From Methylomarinum sp. Ch1-1 (lineage in GTDB: Bacteria; Pseudomonadota; Gammaproteobacteria; Methylococcales; Methylomonadaceae), in the NCBI RefSeq assembly GCF_030717995.2, contig NZ_CP157743.1:682001-746000 (forward strand): 64,000 nucleotides of DNA. Direction: 5' to 3'. Under the pieces are notes generated by a model. It searched no databases and had not been told where the DNA came from. It worked only from the letters and a program-made list of their open reading frames with translations. Positions 8,577-18,143 of the stretch are shown in pieces (within the stretch, counting starts at the first letter, position 1; each line of letters opens with the position of its first letter). Made by a program: the position numbers and the translations under genes.

Positions 8577-9800
8577 CTATTGATCTATCCATGTTCCCGC
8601 CACACGCGCCAGAATCTGATTCGTTTCATCGCTGGCCAGGTCTTCGAAAATCGACCGTTCATAGACCAGGTCAAAACTGCCACTGATGCAGCTGCTGCTG
8701 GCGCAAACGGAGTGATCGGCGATCAACGCGCCGTATATCGAAGTGGACCCGCCCATGTTAATGGTGCTCACCGCATCGCCGGTTTGATCCGGATTCTCGA
8801 ACATAAAAATCAATCCGTATAACTTGCTGTCCCCACCGGTTTTTTTAAGATTCTCGTCATCGATGACAATCACGACGGTACACAGGCGTTCCGCCGATTT
8901 GCCGCAATTATCGCCGGTCGCTCCGCCGATGTCGTTACCGGGTAAATCGCATTCGCCTTCCACCCAGTAAATGCCATTGGAATTGGCATCGAAGCCGCTG
9001 CAGTCGCCGACCACTTCGGCGATGCCCCTAATGAGGTTATATTTTTCGCTGGGCACCCCGAACACGTAGGCGAATACATCGCTCGGGAAGTCGGGGTCAT
9101 TGGCGACGATATCCGCTCCCACCGTGCCGGATTGCGAAATGATGCCGTCGATCGTGCCGCTGCAGCCGCAGTCATTGGCCGAGCAAACATTGAATTTATC
9201 GTTGTCGGATGCGATCGGCGAACCGTTGGCCTCATATTCACCGCGCTCGCAAGTCGTCGCGCTACCGCTGGCGGAAACGTTATTGCTGGTCCATACCGCG
9301 ACATTGACGCCTTTGCCGGCGCCGTTGGGATTGCCGACGATTTCCATATTACCGGTCGGCGGGACATTGCCGGCGACTATCAACGGCGAATCGGGGCCTT
9401 CGCCGAGCACATTATGAAAGCCGAAATCCTGACGGACCGTCGCGGTGGAATCACTATTATAGGCATCCGCATAGCCCTGGGAACTGACTTCTATGCCGCC
9501 GGCGCTCTTGTAAACCTGGGCCTGATAAAAGGGTTCGGCTACCGAGTTCACATAAGTGACCGTCGTGTTGTACGCTACCCCGCCGCTCATCAGGCGACTG
9601 GCGGCCTCCTCCATCCCCGCCTCGGCATTGGCGAAAGCCTGCTTGGCTCGGCTGTCATTACCGGATATGCGTTGATCCTGCACGCCGATCTTGCCGGCGT
9701 ACAAGACAATCAGGGAAGAAGCAAACAGCAAGATCACCGCGATGAATAAGGCGGCGGCGCCTTGCTGATAAAACCTTGTCGTTAAATTTCTGTTCATCAT
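8577..9800 (-). CDS. pilX: PilX-like minor pilin assembly protein
   Basis: About 407 residues. The N-terminus QQGAAALFIAVILLFASSLIVLYAG is the PilX pattern: a Gly before a hydrophobic helix that lacks the Glu5 of major pilins. It is followed by QDQRISGNDSRAKQAFANAEAGMEEA, the conserved helix after the leader in PilX_N domains. The remainder is longer than the typical ~200 residues, with paired Cys in loops. The start is one of the ATGs near 9800 behind an AGGTGG; the stop of pilW is only a few bases upstream. Confidence 0.82.
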   Translation of the reverse strand: MMNRNLTTRFYQQGAAALFIAVILLFASSLIVLYAGKIGVQDQRISGNDSRAKQAFANAEAGMEEAASRLMSGGVAYNTTVTYVNSVAEPFYQAQVYKSAGGIEVSSQGYADAYNSDSTATVRQDFGFHNVLGEGPDSPLIVAGNVPPTGNMEIVGNPNGAGKGVNVAVWTSNNVSASGSATTCERGEYEANGSPIASDNDKFNVCSANDCGCSGTIDGIISQSGTVGADIVANDPDFPSDVFAYVFGVPSEKYNLIRGIAEVVGDCSGFDANSNGIYWVEGECDLPGNDIGGATGDNCGKSAERLCTVVIVIDDENLKKTGGDSKLYGLIFMFENPDQTGDAVSTINMGGSTSIYGALIADHSVCASSSCISGSFDLVYERSIFEDLASDETNQILARVAGTWIDQ

Positions 9801-9806
9801 AGCCAC

Positions 9807-10502
9807 CTACGGTCTGGTATTGCGAACTCGAACCCGTTCGGTCAGCGTTCGGCTAACATCCGGATCATCGGCCAACTGTCCGGAAATGCTAATGGAAATA
9901 TAACGTATTTCCTCGCTAGTGCTGCCCGGCAGTGAAATCGACTGATCATCGAAGGCGACCGACGTGATGTTAACTTGATCAGGGTCGGTGACATCCTCCC
10001 AGTTGCCTTGCGCGCAGGTATTGCCGGATTGTCGCATTTCAACGGTATTGCTGGCGCTGTCATGGCGATAGCCGAATCTCTCATCGGCATCATTGGTCGG
10101 AGTTCCGCCGCTGCCGATATCCACATTTCCATCGCTATCTGAGTCATAGCTGAAGGTCAGACAGTCATTTGCCGCCGCACCCGCATAATTGGAAGCCGAA
10201 CCGATATAGATATTGTTTCCGGAAACCGTTGTTGGGTAAGGGTTCATGAAGGAATTGACGCTGGTGACACCGGTCGCGGTCCCGGAATAGCCGGCGCGCT
10301 TCAGATCGCGAGTCATCAACGTCATCACCGCATTCAGTTCCTGATTCAAACGGATCATACTCAAATAATCGGAATTCGACCTGACAATACCGTTAAAAGC
10401 GGAAATGGTCGCCGCCATCGCGACCACCCCCACGACTATGCCGATCATCAATTCGATTAAGCTAAATCCCTTTATGCTTTTTTTTCTGTTACCTATCTTC
10501 AT
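9807..10502 (-). CDS. pilW: PilW-like minor pilin
   Basis: 231 residues starting at the ATG preceded by AGGATCC. The prepilin leader KKSIKGFSLIELMIGIVVGVVAM carries the G|FSLIE cleavage site and Glu5. The body matches the PilW pattern with RLNQELNAVMTLMTRDLKRAGYSG right after the helix, and the C-terminus reads SRTLTERVRVRNTRP. It is second in the minor-pilin operon, between fimT and pilX, and overlaps or abuts both neighbours. PilW helps initiate type IV pilus assembly. Confidence 0.85.
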   Translation of the reverse strand: MKIGNRKKSIKGFSLIELMIGIVVGVVAMAATISAFNGIVRSNSDYLSMIRLNQELNAVMTLMTRDLKRAGYSGTATGVTSVNSFMNPYPTTVSGNNIYIGSASNYAGAAANDCLTFSYDSDSDGNVDIGSGGTPTNDADERFGYRHDSASNTVEMRQSGNTCAQGNWEDVTDPDQVNITSVAFDDQSISLPGSTSEEIRYISISISGQLADDPDVSRTLTERVRVRNTRP

Positions 10503-10531
10503 AGTTGGATCCTGTCGTTTATACCCAGCAA

Positions 10532-11080
10532 TCAGGGACAATCTTCATAGGCGATGATTTTTTTGTCGGTATCGGAAGGAGAACAGAGCTTGACTCGCAG
10601 AGTACTGACACGGATATGCGCTTCCTTACCGGAAGGCGACTGAAATTCCACCCTACCCAAGGGGAAAGCCGTCCCTCTGCGCGGATCAAATCTAGTCTCA
10701 TCTCCCGAAAAGGTTATATTGCTCATCGTGGTGTTGCCGAATTCCGACATATTCACGACTTTCGAGACTCCCGAATCCAGCTCGCATAACGGCGACCCTC
10801 CTTGACATTGACATCCCGACGCCAAGGCAATACCGTAACATTGGTCGGTGGAATTAAACGTGACGTAGACATCAGTATTTCTTTTTATCGCTTCCGATTT
10901 AGCGAACTGCAGATCGGCATATAGTTTTTCCGCGGCGCCCTCCACTTTTTTTCTTTCTATCAGCCCCGAAAAAGAAGGCACCGCCAACATTAAAATAATC
11001 CCGAGCACGGCAACGACCATCATTGCTTCTATTAATGTAAACCCTCCCTGATGCCTTATAGAGCGAGAAACCTCTTTCAT
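10532..11080 (-). CDS. fimT: FimT/GspH-type minor pseudopilin
   Basis: 182 residues from the ATG at 11080, preceded by a good ribosome site (AAGGGGAAAG). The leader GGFTLIEAMMVVAVLGIILML is a prepilin site with Glu5. It is followed by the FimT-type stretch LYADLQFAKSEAIKRNTDVYV, and two Cys pairs sit in the C-terminal half. It heads the operon FimT-PilW-PilX-PilV-like and is divergent from the pilE-like gene at 11170, so the 90 bases between them should hold both promoters. Confidence 0.87.
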   Translation of the reverse strand: MKEVSRSIRHQGGFTLIEAMMVVAVLGIILMLAVPSFSGLIERKKVEGAAEKLYADLQFAKSEAIKRNTDVYVTFNSTDQCYGIALASGCQCQGGSPLCELDSGVSKVVNMSEFGNTTMSNITFSGDETRFDPRRGTAFPLGRVEFQSPSGKEAHIRVSTLRVKLCSPSDTDKKIIAYEDCP

Positions 11081-11169
11081 AAACTTTCCCCTTGACTGAT
11101 CCAATTGTTCATCTAGTCTAATTTGTAAATTCCATACATTTTGATTAATTCTAGTACAGGTATCGCATA

Positions 11170-11568
11170 ATGCATAAAAACAACGGTTTTACCCTTATCG
11201 AGCTGATGATTACTGTCACCATATTGGCGATACTAGCGGCGATTGCTTACCCCGCTTATAACGACTATATCGTCAAGAGCCGCCGCTCGGACGCTAAATC
11301 CGCGATCTTGAAAATGCAACTTGCCGAAGAGAAATGGCGCGCGAACAACCCCAGCTACACCGCCACATTATCCGACTTGAACTATCCAAATAGTTATTCC
11401 CCGGACGGTTATTATGAATTGGCAATCAGCAATAATACTGCTAACACCTACACAATTACGGCAACTCCTGTATCCGGGGGCTTGCAAGCCGGAGATAGCG
11501 ACTGCGCGTCTATGTCGATGGACCAAAACGGAACCAAAGCTTCTTCCCCAAGCAGTGCTTGTTGGTAA
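11170..11568 (+). CDS. pilE: PilE-like type IV pilin
   Basis: 132 residues. A short leader MHKNNG is followed by FTLIELMITVTILAILAAIAYPAYNDYIVKSRRSDA, the classic PilE N-terminus with cleavage after Gly6 and Glu5. The C-terminal disulfide region is CASMSMDQNG to the final Cys-Trp (D-region). The size fits a minor pilin of the PilE/ComP group rather than a major pilin. It is transcribed away from the minor-pilin operon. Confidence 0.9.
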   Translation: MHKNNGFTLIELMITVTILAILAAIAYPAYNDYIVKSRRSDAKSAILKMQLAEEKWRANNPSYTATLSDLNYPNSYSPDGYYELAISNNTANTYTITATPVSGGLQAGDSDCASMSMDQNGTKASSPSSACW

Positions 11569-12680
11569 GGCTGCGCGAAAGCTTTTGCACCAATGCGATG
11601 AATCCTATCCCCGCTCATGGCGTTGAATTGGAACCAAAGCGATCGGCGAAAGCTTAAGCGGATGGTGACTATTCAGCTTGGTACTGAGAAAATATTTCGT
11701 AACTACTCACCCCATTCGTAGGGTGGATAAGCGGAGCGCATCCACCGGGTCGGCATCTTTGGTGGATGCGCTCTTCAGGCTTATCCACACGCTGACCGCC
11801 ATGGATGGCGGAAATGCCGGTTTTGCCATCGTCCATGATGGTCAGCATCGTAGGGCGGCTTCGCGAAGCAAGCCGCCAAAACCCGCGCTGGGGACAAAAT
11901 TGGCACTGTGCGTATCAAAGGCGGATTGCCTATCGGCGAATCCGCCCTACGATTGCGATGCCCATGTAAAGCCGATCGTCTTGAAACACATCGAAACATG
12001 GTGCGCTTCCTATCGTCAGCTCACCCTACCGCATCGGGTGGATAAGCGGAGCACATCCACCGGGTCGGCATCTTTGGTGGATGCGCTCTTCAGACTTATC
12101 CACATGCTGACCGCCATGGATGGCGGAAATGCCGGTTTTGCCATCGTCCATGATGGTCAGCATCGTAGGGCGGCTTCGCGAAGCAAGCCGCCAAAACCCG
12201 CGCTGGGGACAAAATTGGCATTGTGCGTATCAAAGCAGCATATCATCACTTTGGCGTTCAAAAAGGGCATGGGGTGTGTTTGGCGAGGATGTCGGCAGCA
12301 AGGATGCTGCCGTCAAGCCCCCAGGGATGGGTTTACCCAGCACCTAAATACCATAGACTATTGGCTATGATTTATTATCGTCGTTTATTTAGGTGCTGGG
12401 TGAACGGCGCTCCTCGATAGACACACCCCATGCCCTAAACCCCGCAAAAATACTCAAACTGAATTGCTGGTATCAAAGGCGGATTGCCTATCGGCGAATC
12501 CGCCCTACGGTTGCGATGCCCATGTAAAGCCGATCGTCTTGAAGCACATCGAAACATGGTGCGCTTCCTATCGTCAGCTCACCCTACCGCATCGGGTGGA
12601 TAAGCGGAGCACATCCACCGGGTCGGCATCTTTGGTGGATGCGCTCTTCAGGCTTATCCACCCTATACGCCGGCCTCTTT
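11569..12680. repeat. Gene-free block of stacked palindromes with a tandem duplication
   Basis: No convincing gene. From 11718 to 12664 the sequence is built from palindromic units: a 73-bp unit with arms GGGTGGATAAGC and GCTTATCCACCC (11718, 12035, 12594), a unit with arms GCTGACCGCC and GGTCAGC, and hairpins around GGCGGCTTCGCGAAGCAAGCC. About 310 bases are tandemly duplicated (11735 onward and 12052 onward). The second copy is interrupted by a complete O element at 12236-12469. Open frames across this block arise from the palindromes. The left edge (11684-11700) carries a solo end of family C. Confidence 0.85.
12236..12469. mobile_element. Complete O element with nested hairpin H, 9-bp target duplication
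   Basis: 234 bases bounded by CAGCA and GAATTGCTG ends. It is flanked by the exact direct repeat GTATCAAAG at 12227-12235 and 12470-12478. The unfilled target GTATCAAAG followed by the same downstream sequence exists once at 11912-11920 in the adjacent duplicated block. An H hairpin (12336-12404) sits in the middle. No coding capacity, so it must be mobilised in trans. Confidence 0.9.
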
Positions 12681-13205
12681 TCAGCAACCGACATCTTTAA
12701 ACGCATAGTCCTCGCCGGCATCGATTTTCTTCAGTTTTATAAAGCTATAACAGAAATCCACCGATTCATCGTCATCGATATCCTGCCGTTCGACTTCCTG
12801 CCACTGCTGTCTGTCGAATTCGGGAAATCGGGTATCCCCGGCAAAGTCTTGCTGGATTTCGGTCAAATATAAAAAGTCGGCGCGCGGCAGCATCGTTTTG
12901 TATAATTTCGCGCCGCCGATGATGAAAATCTCGTCATTGTTCCGGCAACTGTCTAGGGCTGCCTGCAGATCATTGAAAACATCACATCCCGGTTGTTGAT
13001 AACTGGGATTGCGACTGATGATGATATTGCGCCGTCCCGGCAAAGGCCTGCCTATCGATTCAAATGTTTTTCTGCCCATTAAAATCGGCGAACCCATGGT
13101 TAATTGCTTAAATTTTTTCAAATCCGCCGATAAATGCCATGGCATTCGGTTATCCACGCCGATGACACGATTACTGGCCATCGCCACGATGAGTGATATT
13201 TTCAT
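12681..13205 (-). CDS. folA: Dihydrofolate reductase
   Basis: 174 residues. It reduces dihydrofolate to tetrahydrofolate with NADPH. Diagnostic segments: SLIVAMASNRVIGVDNRMPWHLSADLKKFK, GRKTFESIGRPLPGRRNIIISR and IFIIGGAKLYKTMLP. The substrate-binding acid is Asp27-equivalent in MPWHLSADL. It works in the same cycle as thymidylate synthase (17293-18126), which regenerates dihydrofolate. It is divergent from the asparaginase gene with 88 bases between. The C-terminus runs about 12 residues beyond the E. coli length. Confidence 0.97.
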   Translation of the reverse strand: MKISLIVAMASNRVIGVDNRMPWHLSADLKKFKQLTMGSPILMGRKTFESIGRPLPGRRNIIISRNPSYQQPGCDVFNDLQAALDSCRNNDEIFIIGGAKLYKTMLPRADFLYLTEIQQDFAGDTRFPEFDRQQWQEVERQDIDDDESVDFCYSFIKLKKIDAGEDYAFKDVGC

Positions 13206-13293
13206 GTTTTCTGTTTATGATGCGTTCATTTAGGTTCGCTGACTATCAACATTCCGTTGATAGCGATATTCGGTTTTAACTGCACATCATACT

Positions 13294-14307
13294 ATGAAAA
13301 ATATCCTCCTTGTATTTACCGGCGGCACTATCGGCTCTAACTGCCATAACGGCACCATCGATACCTCCAGTCAGGCGCGCTATCAATTGCTTGAGTTATT
13401 CAAACAGTATTATCCGACTAGCGACGAGATCCATTTTAAAATTCTGCAGCCATTTCAGCTACTAAGTGAAAATCTGCAGCCCTCAATCTGGGAGCAACTG
13501 ATCGACGCCATCGAAGCGGAACATCCGGCTGAATTTGACGGCATCATCGTCACCCACGGCACCGATACGCTGGCTTTTAGCGCCGCCGCCTTGGCTCTTT
13601 ATTTCAATTACCTGAATATTCCGTTGTTGCTAGTTTCTAGTAACTATCCTATGTGGCATAAATCAGCCAATGGCCTGGACAACTTCATCTGTGCGGTCGA
13701 ATACATCGCTCAGGCCAAACCGGCCGGCGTCTTCGTGCCTTATAAAAATCCCGGTCAGATTCAACATCTGCATATCGCCTCACGACTCGCTTCATGTTTA
13801 CAACTCAGCGGTGACTTCATCAGCGTGCAATCACGCCCCTACATGCTGTTTGAAAACGGAAATTTCACCGAATATTATGTTATCGATCGCGCTAGTTGTA
13901 TTCATAGGCCACTTAACCCCGACTTCTCCAGCAACATCCTGCTGCTCAAACCCTACCCCGGCCTCGATTATTCCCATATCAACCTAACCGGTGTCGACGC
14001 CGTATTGCATGATCTCTATCATTCCGGAACCGCCTGTAGTAGTGATCAATACGGCTCCCAACACGCTCTGCCTGCTTTTATCAACAACTGCCGGCAACTA
14101 GGGATCAAGGTATATCTGGCGCCAGCGTTGCAACATCCCGATGCCTACAAAAGCACACGGGAATTAATCGGGCTAGGTGCGGAAATGATCTGGAATATGT
14201 CTCTGGAAGCCGCCTATGTCAAACTGTTGCTCGGCTATGGGAATTTCAAACAACCGCAAGATATCAGCGAATTTCTGCAACAGGATATTGCATTGGAACA
14301 TGTCTAA
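13294..14307 (+). CDS. L-asparaginase family protein
   Basis: 337 residues, cytoplasmic (no signal peptide). The two catalytic Thr signatures of type I/II asparaginases are present: LVFTGGTIGS (residues 5-14) and IIVTHGTDTLAFSA (about residues 84-97). The C-terminal domain contains GVDAVLHDLYHSGTACS. Expected reaction is asparagine to aspartate plus ammonia, but the family also includes Glu-tRNA amidotransferase GatD subunits; with no gatE nearby, asparaginase is the better reading. It appears monocistronic. Confidence 0.85.
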   Translation: MKNILLVFTGGTIGSNCHNGTIDTSSQARYQLLELFKQYYPTSDEIHFKILQPFQLLSENLQPSIWEQLIDAIEAEHPAEFDGIIVTHGTDTLAFSAAALALYFNYLNIPLLLVSSNYPMWHKSANGLDNFICAVEYIAQAKPAGVFVPYKNPGQIQHLHIASRLASCLQLSGDFISVQSRPYMLFENGNFTEYYVIDRASCIHRPLNPDFSSNILLLKPYPGLDYSHINLTGVDAVLHDLYHSGTACSSDQYGSQHALPAFINNCRQLGIKVYLAPALQHPDAYKSTRELIGLGAEMIWNMSLEAAYVKLLLGYGNFKQPQDISEFLQQDIALEHV

Positions 14308-14356
14308 TCGCAGCGAGAACGGTTTTTGCGCCACAGGGTCAGACCATTTGCTGCGA

Positions 14357-14947
14357 TTATCGCTTGGCCCGGGATAGTTCGCGTTTCAAATGACAAAGCG
14401 AGCGGACATTGGAGCGCCGCTCCCGCAACATATAGGTAATAGCGATTTCTTCGCTGGCCGCCAGCACACAAATGATCGCGGCCAGGCGAAAAGCCCAAGC
14501 TATATCAAACATCACCAATAAAAAAAACGAACATCCCATGCAGGCGACCGCTAGCTTAACCAGCCAGGTGTGATAACTGGTAATGGCATGGAATTTTATC
14601 AAACCGGCCGCGGCCGGCAATACATAACTCAGTATCACCATTACCATATAGATCAGCTCCCGCTGCATCAGTTGCGGCCATAACCACCAGGTGCTCAGTG
14701 CGATCGTCGTGTATATCGTCAAATCTCCCCAGCTGTCCAGTAATGCCCCTAACTCGCTGGTTTGTCCAAGCATACGCGCCGCCATGCCATCCAACACATC
14801 GGTCAGAAATGTAAAGGCCAGCAAAGCCAAGAAAGCCCCGGCTGCGCCATGCCACGCCAATATCAACAATAGGGGCGCACTGACGAAACGGAAACAGGAC
14901 AGTAAATTCGGCAGTGCCAGTAAATCCTGAAACCGATAAGTTTTCAT
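14357..14947 (-). CDS. CDP-alcohol phosphatidyltransferase family protein
   Basis: 196 residues. Contains the full CDP-alcohol phosphotransferase motif D-x2-DG-x2-AR-x8-G-x3-D-x3-D as DVLDGMAARMLGQTSELG followed by ALLDSWGD, where the Asp residues bind the metal and CDP-lipid. About six membrane helices. The ATG at 14947 overlaps the stop of the upstream EEP gene (ATGA). Sequence alone does not separate phosphatidylglycerophosphate, phosphatidylserine or phosphatidylinositol-type synthases. It closes a three-gene lipid-type cluster with a CDP-archaeol-synthase-like protein and an EEP hydrolase. Confidence 0.85.
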   Translation of the reverse strand: MKTYRFQDLLALPNLLSCFRFVSAPLLLILAWHGAAGAFLALLAFTFLTDVLDGMAARMLGQTSELGALLDSWGDLTIYTTIALSTWWLWPQLMQRELIYMVMVILSYVLPAAAGLIKFHAITSYHTWLVKLAVACMGCSFFLLVMFDIAWAFRLAAIICVLAASEEIAITYMLRERRSNVRSLCHLKRELSRAKR

Positions 14948-15696
14948 AGCGAAAACTCGGCCAGCAAAGGAGCGTGATCGGACAGACGATTCCAAGGCGC
15001 TCCCGTCAGACGTTCGCAAGACCGCGGTTGCATGCCTCTGAAATATATCCTATCCATCTGCAAAAACGGCAGCCAGACCGGAAAGGTTCTGGCGTAACGG
15101 TTATGCAATGTCCGATAGGCTTCTTTCAACTCCAAATGCTGATAAAAGCGTTTCTCCGCCTGGCCGGTCCAGTCGTTAAAATCGCCGGCGACTATCAACG
15201 GCGCATCATGCGGCACATGTTCATCGATGCGCTCGCACAACAAGCCAAATTGACGCCGTCGCTCCATGCCGATCAAGCCTAGATGTATGCAGATGATGTG
15301 CAGCTCCCGTTGCCAGGACGGCAATTGAATTACCCCATGCAACAGACTTCGGCTGGCCCAGGCAAATGGAGAAACATTGATATTTTCCCAGCTGTGCAGG
15401 GGATATTTACTGAGTATCGCGTTCCCGTGATGACCGACGCTATAGACGGCATTTTTACCGTAAGCGTAATGCGGCCAGACTTCATGGGCGAGAAATTCAT
15501 AATGCGTGCATTCCGGCCAATTATGATGTTTTTGCTCGTGCTCTTTATGCTCGCCCTGCATTTCCTGAAAAAAAAGAATATCCGCCTTGACATCAACCAA
15601 GGCGTCGCGAATCTGATGCAGAATGAAATGGCGATTACTGGGACTGAAACCTTTATGAATATTATAGGTGAGTACACGCAGCCGGCTTTCCTGCAT
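14944..15696 (-). CDS. Endonuclease/exonuclease/phosphatase family protein (YbhP-like)
   Basis: 250 residues with the EEP fold. Key motifs are LTYNIHKGFSPSN (residue 8 on), ADILFFQEMQG with the metal-binding Glu, VAGDFNDWTGQAEKRFY and the terminal LSDHAPLLAEF with the catalytic His. The closest pattern is E. coli YbhP, encoded beside a cardiolipin synthase, so a phospholipid or phosphodiester substrate is more likely than DNA. It is translationally coupled to the CDP-alcohol phosphatidyltransferase and lies 68 bases from the CDP-archaeol-synthase-like gene upstream. Confidence 0.85.
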   Translation of the reverse strand: MQESRLRVLTYNIHKGFSPSNRHFILHQIRDALVDVKADILFFQEMQGEHKEHEQKHHNWPECTHYEFLAHEVWPHYAYGKNAVYSVGHHGNAILSKYPLHSWENINVSPFAWASRSLLHGVIQLPSWQRELHIICIHLGLIGMERRRQFGLLCERIDEHVPHDAPLIVAGDFNDWTGQAEKRFYQHLELKEAYRTLHNRYARTFPVWLPFLQMDRIYFRGMQPRSCERLTGAPWNRLSDHAPLLAEFSL

Positions 15697-15764
15697 AAAT
15701 TTGTTACCTCGAGTCAGGACTTTAACCTACTCAATGTAGCAAATTAACCCCTGATTTAACAGCT

Positions 15765-16265
15765 TTAGTACGGGCGTTTACGAATATGCAAACGATATAA
15801 CATTGGCGATAAAAAAATTTCCAAACCAAAAAACAATAAGACACAAAGCATAACATCCAGCATCGACAATTCGAGGGGCTGATGCAACACCAGCAACGGC
15901 AACAATGCTTCGGGAATGGTATCGAGCATTCTGCAGCGACTGCTTTCTCGGTATCCGAGACGGCGTTTGCAAAAACTGGCGAGCAGATCGCCCAACATCG
16001 CCATGACGCTCAACGAGGCGCCATAAAACATCTCAATGTTGACTAGTGGAGCTAACAGCATCGTCATCAACACCGAGGCAAACAATCCACGCCAGGTTTT
16101 ACTATGACCGAACAACGGCCGCTTATCGAAAAAAGCGATACCGAAATCTACTGGCCAACCAAAGCTCGAACCGAACAACTTACGGGCAAGCACCGGCGCG
16201 CCATTGGCGATAGCCAATAACAAAAAGGTCTTAACGATGCATTGCCAACATAACGTCATTTCCAT
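15765..16265 (-). CDS. CDP-archaeol synthase-like (CarS/DUF46) membrane protein
   Basis: 166 residues, four or five membrane helices. The segment ANGAPVLARKLFGSSFGWPVDFG, then DKRPLFGHSKTWRGLFASV and LGDLLASFCKRRLG, matches the CarS/CdsA-type cytidylyltransferase core, with the conserved FGxxKTWRG and GDLxxSxxKRR motifs. In archaea this enzyme makes CDP-archaeol; bacterial members are uncharacterised but should activate a lipid phosphate with CTP. Being first in a cluster with a CDP-alcohol phosphotransferase, it may supply that enzyme's substrate. Confidence 0.75.
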   Translation of the reverse strand: MEMTLCWQCIVKTFLLLAIANGAPVLARKLFGSSFGWPVDFGIAFFDKRPLFGHSKTWRGLFASVLMTMLLAPLVNIEMFYGASLSVMAMLGDLLASFCKRRLGYRESSRCRMLDTIPEALLPLLVLHQPLELSMLDVMLCVLLFFGLEIFLSPMLYRLHIRKRPY

Positions 16266-17292
16266 CCTCGCCGATTTCGCCCTATCGATAGAACCCTAAT
16301 ACATAATCAATAGCATTCTGTCGCCAACCGAGCATCCGACATATATAGCACGACTGAGTACTAGTTTAATAATTAAATCCCTCATGACCAGGGCTACCTC
16401 ATTAAATGAATGAGTGGCAAAACAGAAGTTAACAACAAATACGCCAGGCAGGATGAAGATATGGACTTCTCTTTTTTCCAAGGTGTCATATACAGCGGTC
16501 ATTTTTAAACGGAATAAAACAGGAGTCCGACATGAATCATAACGTAGTGGATCTTGAGCGGTCCGGAGATTGTAAGCCATACTCATCAAGCTAAGCGCAG
16601 ATCCCCGTTATCAGATGTGAGTAGGGTGAGCTGACGACAGGAAGCGCACCGGTTTTTGATGAGCTTCACGCAGTTCGGCACATCCGAAAGCAAGACTACA
16701 TTGGCATCGCAACCGTAGGGCGGATTCGCCGCCAGGCAATCCGCCTGGATACGCACAATGCCAATTTGGCCCCCGGTGCGGGTTGTGGCGGCTTGCTTCG
16801 CGAAGCCGCCCTACATTGGCGGATCCGCTGCGCTTGATCCGCCCTACGATGCGGTAGGGTGAGCTGACGATAGGAAGCGCACCTTGTTTCGATGTGTTTC
16901 AAGACGATCGGCTTTACATTGGCATCGCAACCGTAGGGTGGATTCGCCGCCAGGCAATCCGCCTGGATACGCACAGCGGCCAATTTTGCCCTGGTGGCGG
17001 TTTTTGGCGGTTTTTTGGCGGCTTGCTTCGCGAAGCCGCCCTACGGTGCGGGTAGGGTGAGCTGACGACAGGAAGCGCACCGGTTTTTGATGCGCTTCAC
17101 GCTGTTCAACATCCGAAGGCAAGACGGTGCTTTGCGTAGGAGCGCCGCCCTCGGCGCGAAATGTCGCTATGCGAAATGCAGGTCAACGAGGTCCTGAACG
17201 ACTCAACCGAGACTAGAGTAAGTTAAACGTTTGGGGCGGGTTATATAACCCGCCCCGCCCTCATGACCGGTTGTCGGCGAAGCCAAATATAT
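16266..17292. repeat. Gene-free block rich in REP-like palindromes
   Basis: No supported gene. From 16618 to 17125 three REP-like units with the core GCTGACGAYAGGAAGC occur (16630, 16863, 17061). They are interleaved with hairpins around GGATTCGCCGCCAGGCAATCC and GGCGGCTTGCTTCGCGAAGCC. At about 17229-17262 there is a hairpin with arms GGGCGGGTT and AACCCGCCC downstream of thyA. The 16296-16589 part has an open frame of 97 codons on the minus strand without a recognisable start signal or homology. Confidence 0.75.
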
Positions 17293-18126
17293 TCAAACCG
17301 AAATCGGCGCCCTGATAGGGTCATGAGCCTGATAATTAACAATCTCGAAATCATCGTAGCGATAGCCGAAGATCGACTCCGGCCGCCGTTTTAGCTTGAG
17401 TTCCGGCAATGGATAAGGCCGACGACTCAATTGCAGCTTAGCCTGCTCCAGATGATTCAGATACAAATGCACATCCCCTCCGGTCCAGATAAATTCGCCG
17501 ACCTGCAAATCGGTCTGCTGCGCGACCATATGCGTCAACAAGGCGTAACTGGCGATATTGAACGGCAAACCTAAAAAAGTATCGCAGCTGCGCTGATAAA
17601 GCTGACAAGACAGCTTGCCGGCGGCGACATAGAACTGAAATAAGGTGTGACAGGCGGCCAAGGCCATCTTCCCCGCCGCTACATTCTGCTGCGGATTGAC
17701 CGATTCGTCCGGTAAATCGGCGACATTCCAGGCCGATACAATCATGCGCCGGCTGTTCGGCGTTTCCTGCAATTGCTTGATGATCGTGGCGATCTGATCG
17801 ATATGGCCACCGTCCGGGGTCGGCCACGAGCGCCATTGATATCCGTAAATCGGCCCTAAATCGCCCTGCTCGTCAGCCCATTCATCCCAAATAGTCACTC
17901 CATTTTCATTCAGATAAGCGATATTGGTATGCCCTTTCAGGAACCATAATAATTCATGAATAATCGACTTCAAATGTACTTTCTTGGTCGTCACCAACGG
18001 GAAACCGTCTTGCAGATTGAAACGCATTTGATGACCGAAGATCGACAAGGCGCCGCTGCCGGTCCTGTCGCCCTTTTGTTGACCTTCGTTTAAAATTTTA
18101 TTCAGTAGATCGAGATACGGTTGCAT
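17293..18126 (-). CDS. thyA: Thymidylate synthase
   Basis: 277 residues. It methylates dUMP to dTMP using methylene-tetrahydrofolate. Recognisable segments: [51 protein letters not shown], the catalytic [12 protein letters not shown] (nucleophile Cys), [21 protein letters not shown] and [13 protein letters not shown] short insertion before the catalytic Cys ([17 protein letters not shown]) is common outside enterobacteria. It lies just downstream of gyrB on the same strand. Confidence 0.97.
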   Translation of the reverse strand: MQPYLDLLNKILNEGQQKGDRTGSGALSIFGHQMRFNLQDGFPLVTTKKVHLKSIIHELLWFLKGHTNIAYLNENGVTIWDEWADEQGDLGPIYGYQWRSWPTPDGGHIDQIATIIKQLQETPNSRRMIVSAWNVADLPDESVNPQQNVAAGKMALAACHTLFQFYVAAGKLSCQLYQRSCDTFLGLPFNIASYALLTHMVAQQTDLQVGEFIWTGGDVHLYLNHLEQAKLQLSRRPYPLPELKLKRRPESIFGYRYDDFEIVNYQAHDPIRAPISV

Positions 18127-18143
18127 ATTTTTTGAACATAAAC

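Noticed and set aside
11678-12370. 230-codon open frame on the plus strand
   Set aside because: It runs through duplicated palindromes; the same peptide pieces recur wherever the palindrome does (30668, 55068). No ribosome site and no family.
16296-16589. 97-codon minus-strand open frame
   Set aside because: No start signal, no recognisable domain and composition like non-coding DNA. It cannot be supported as a gene.
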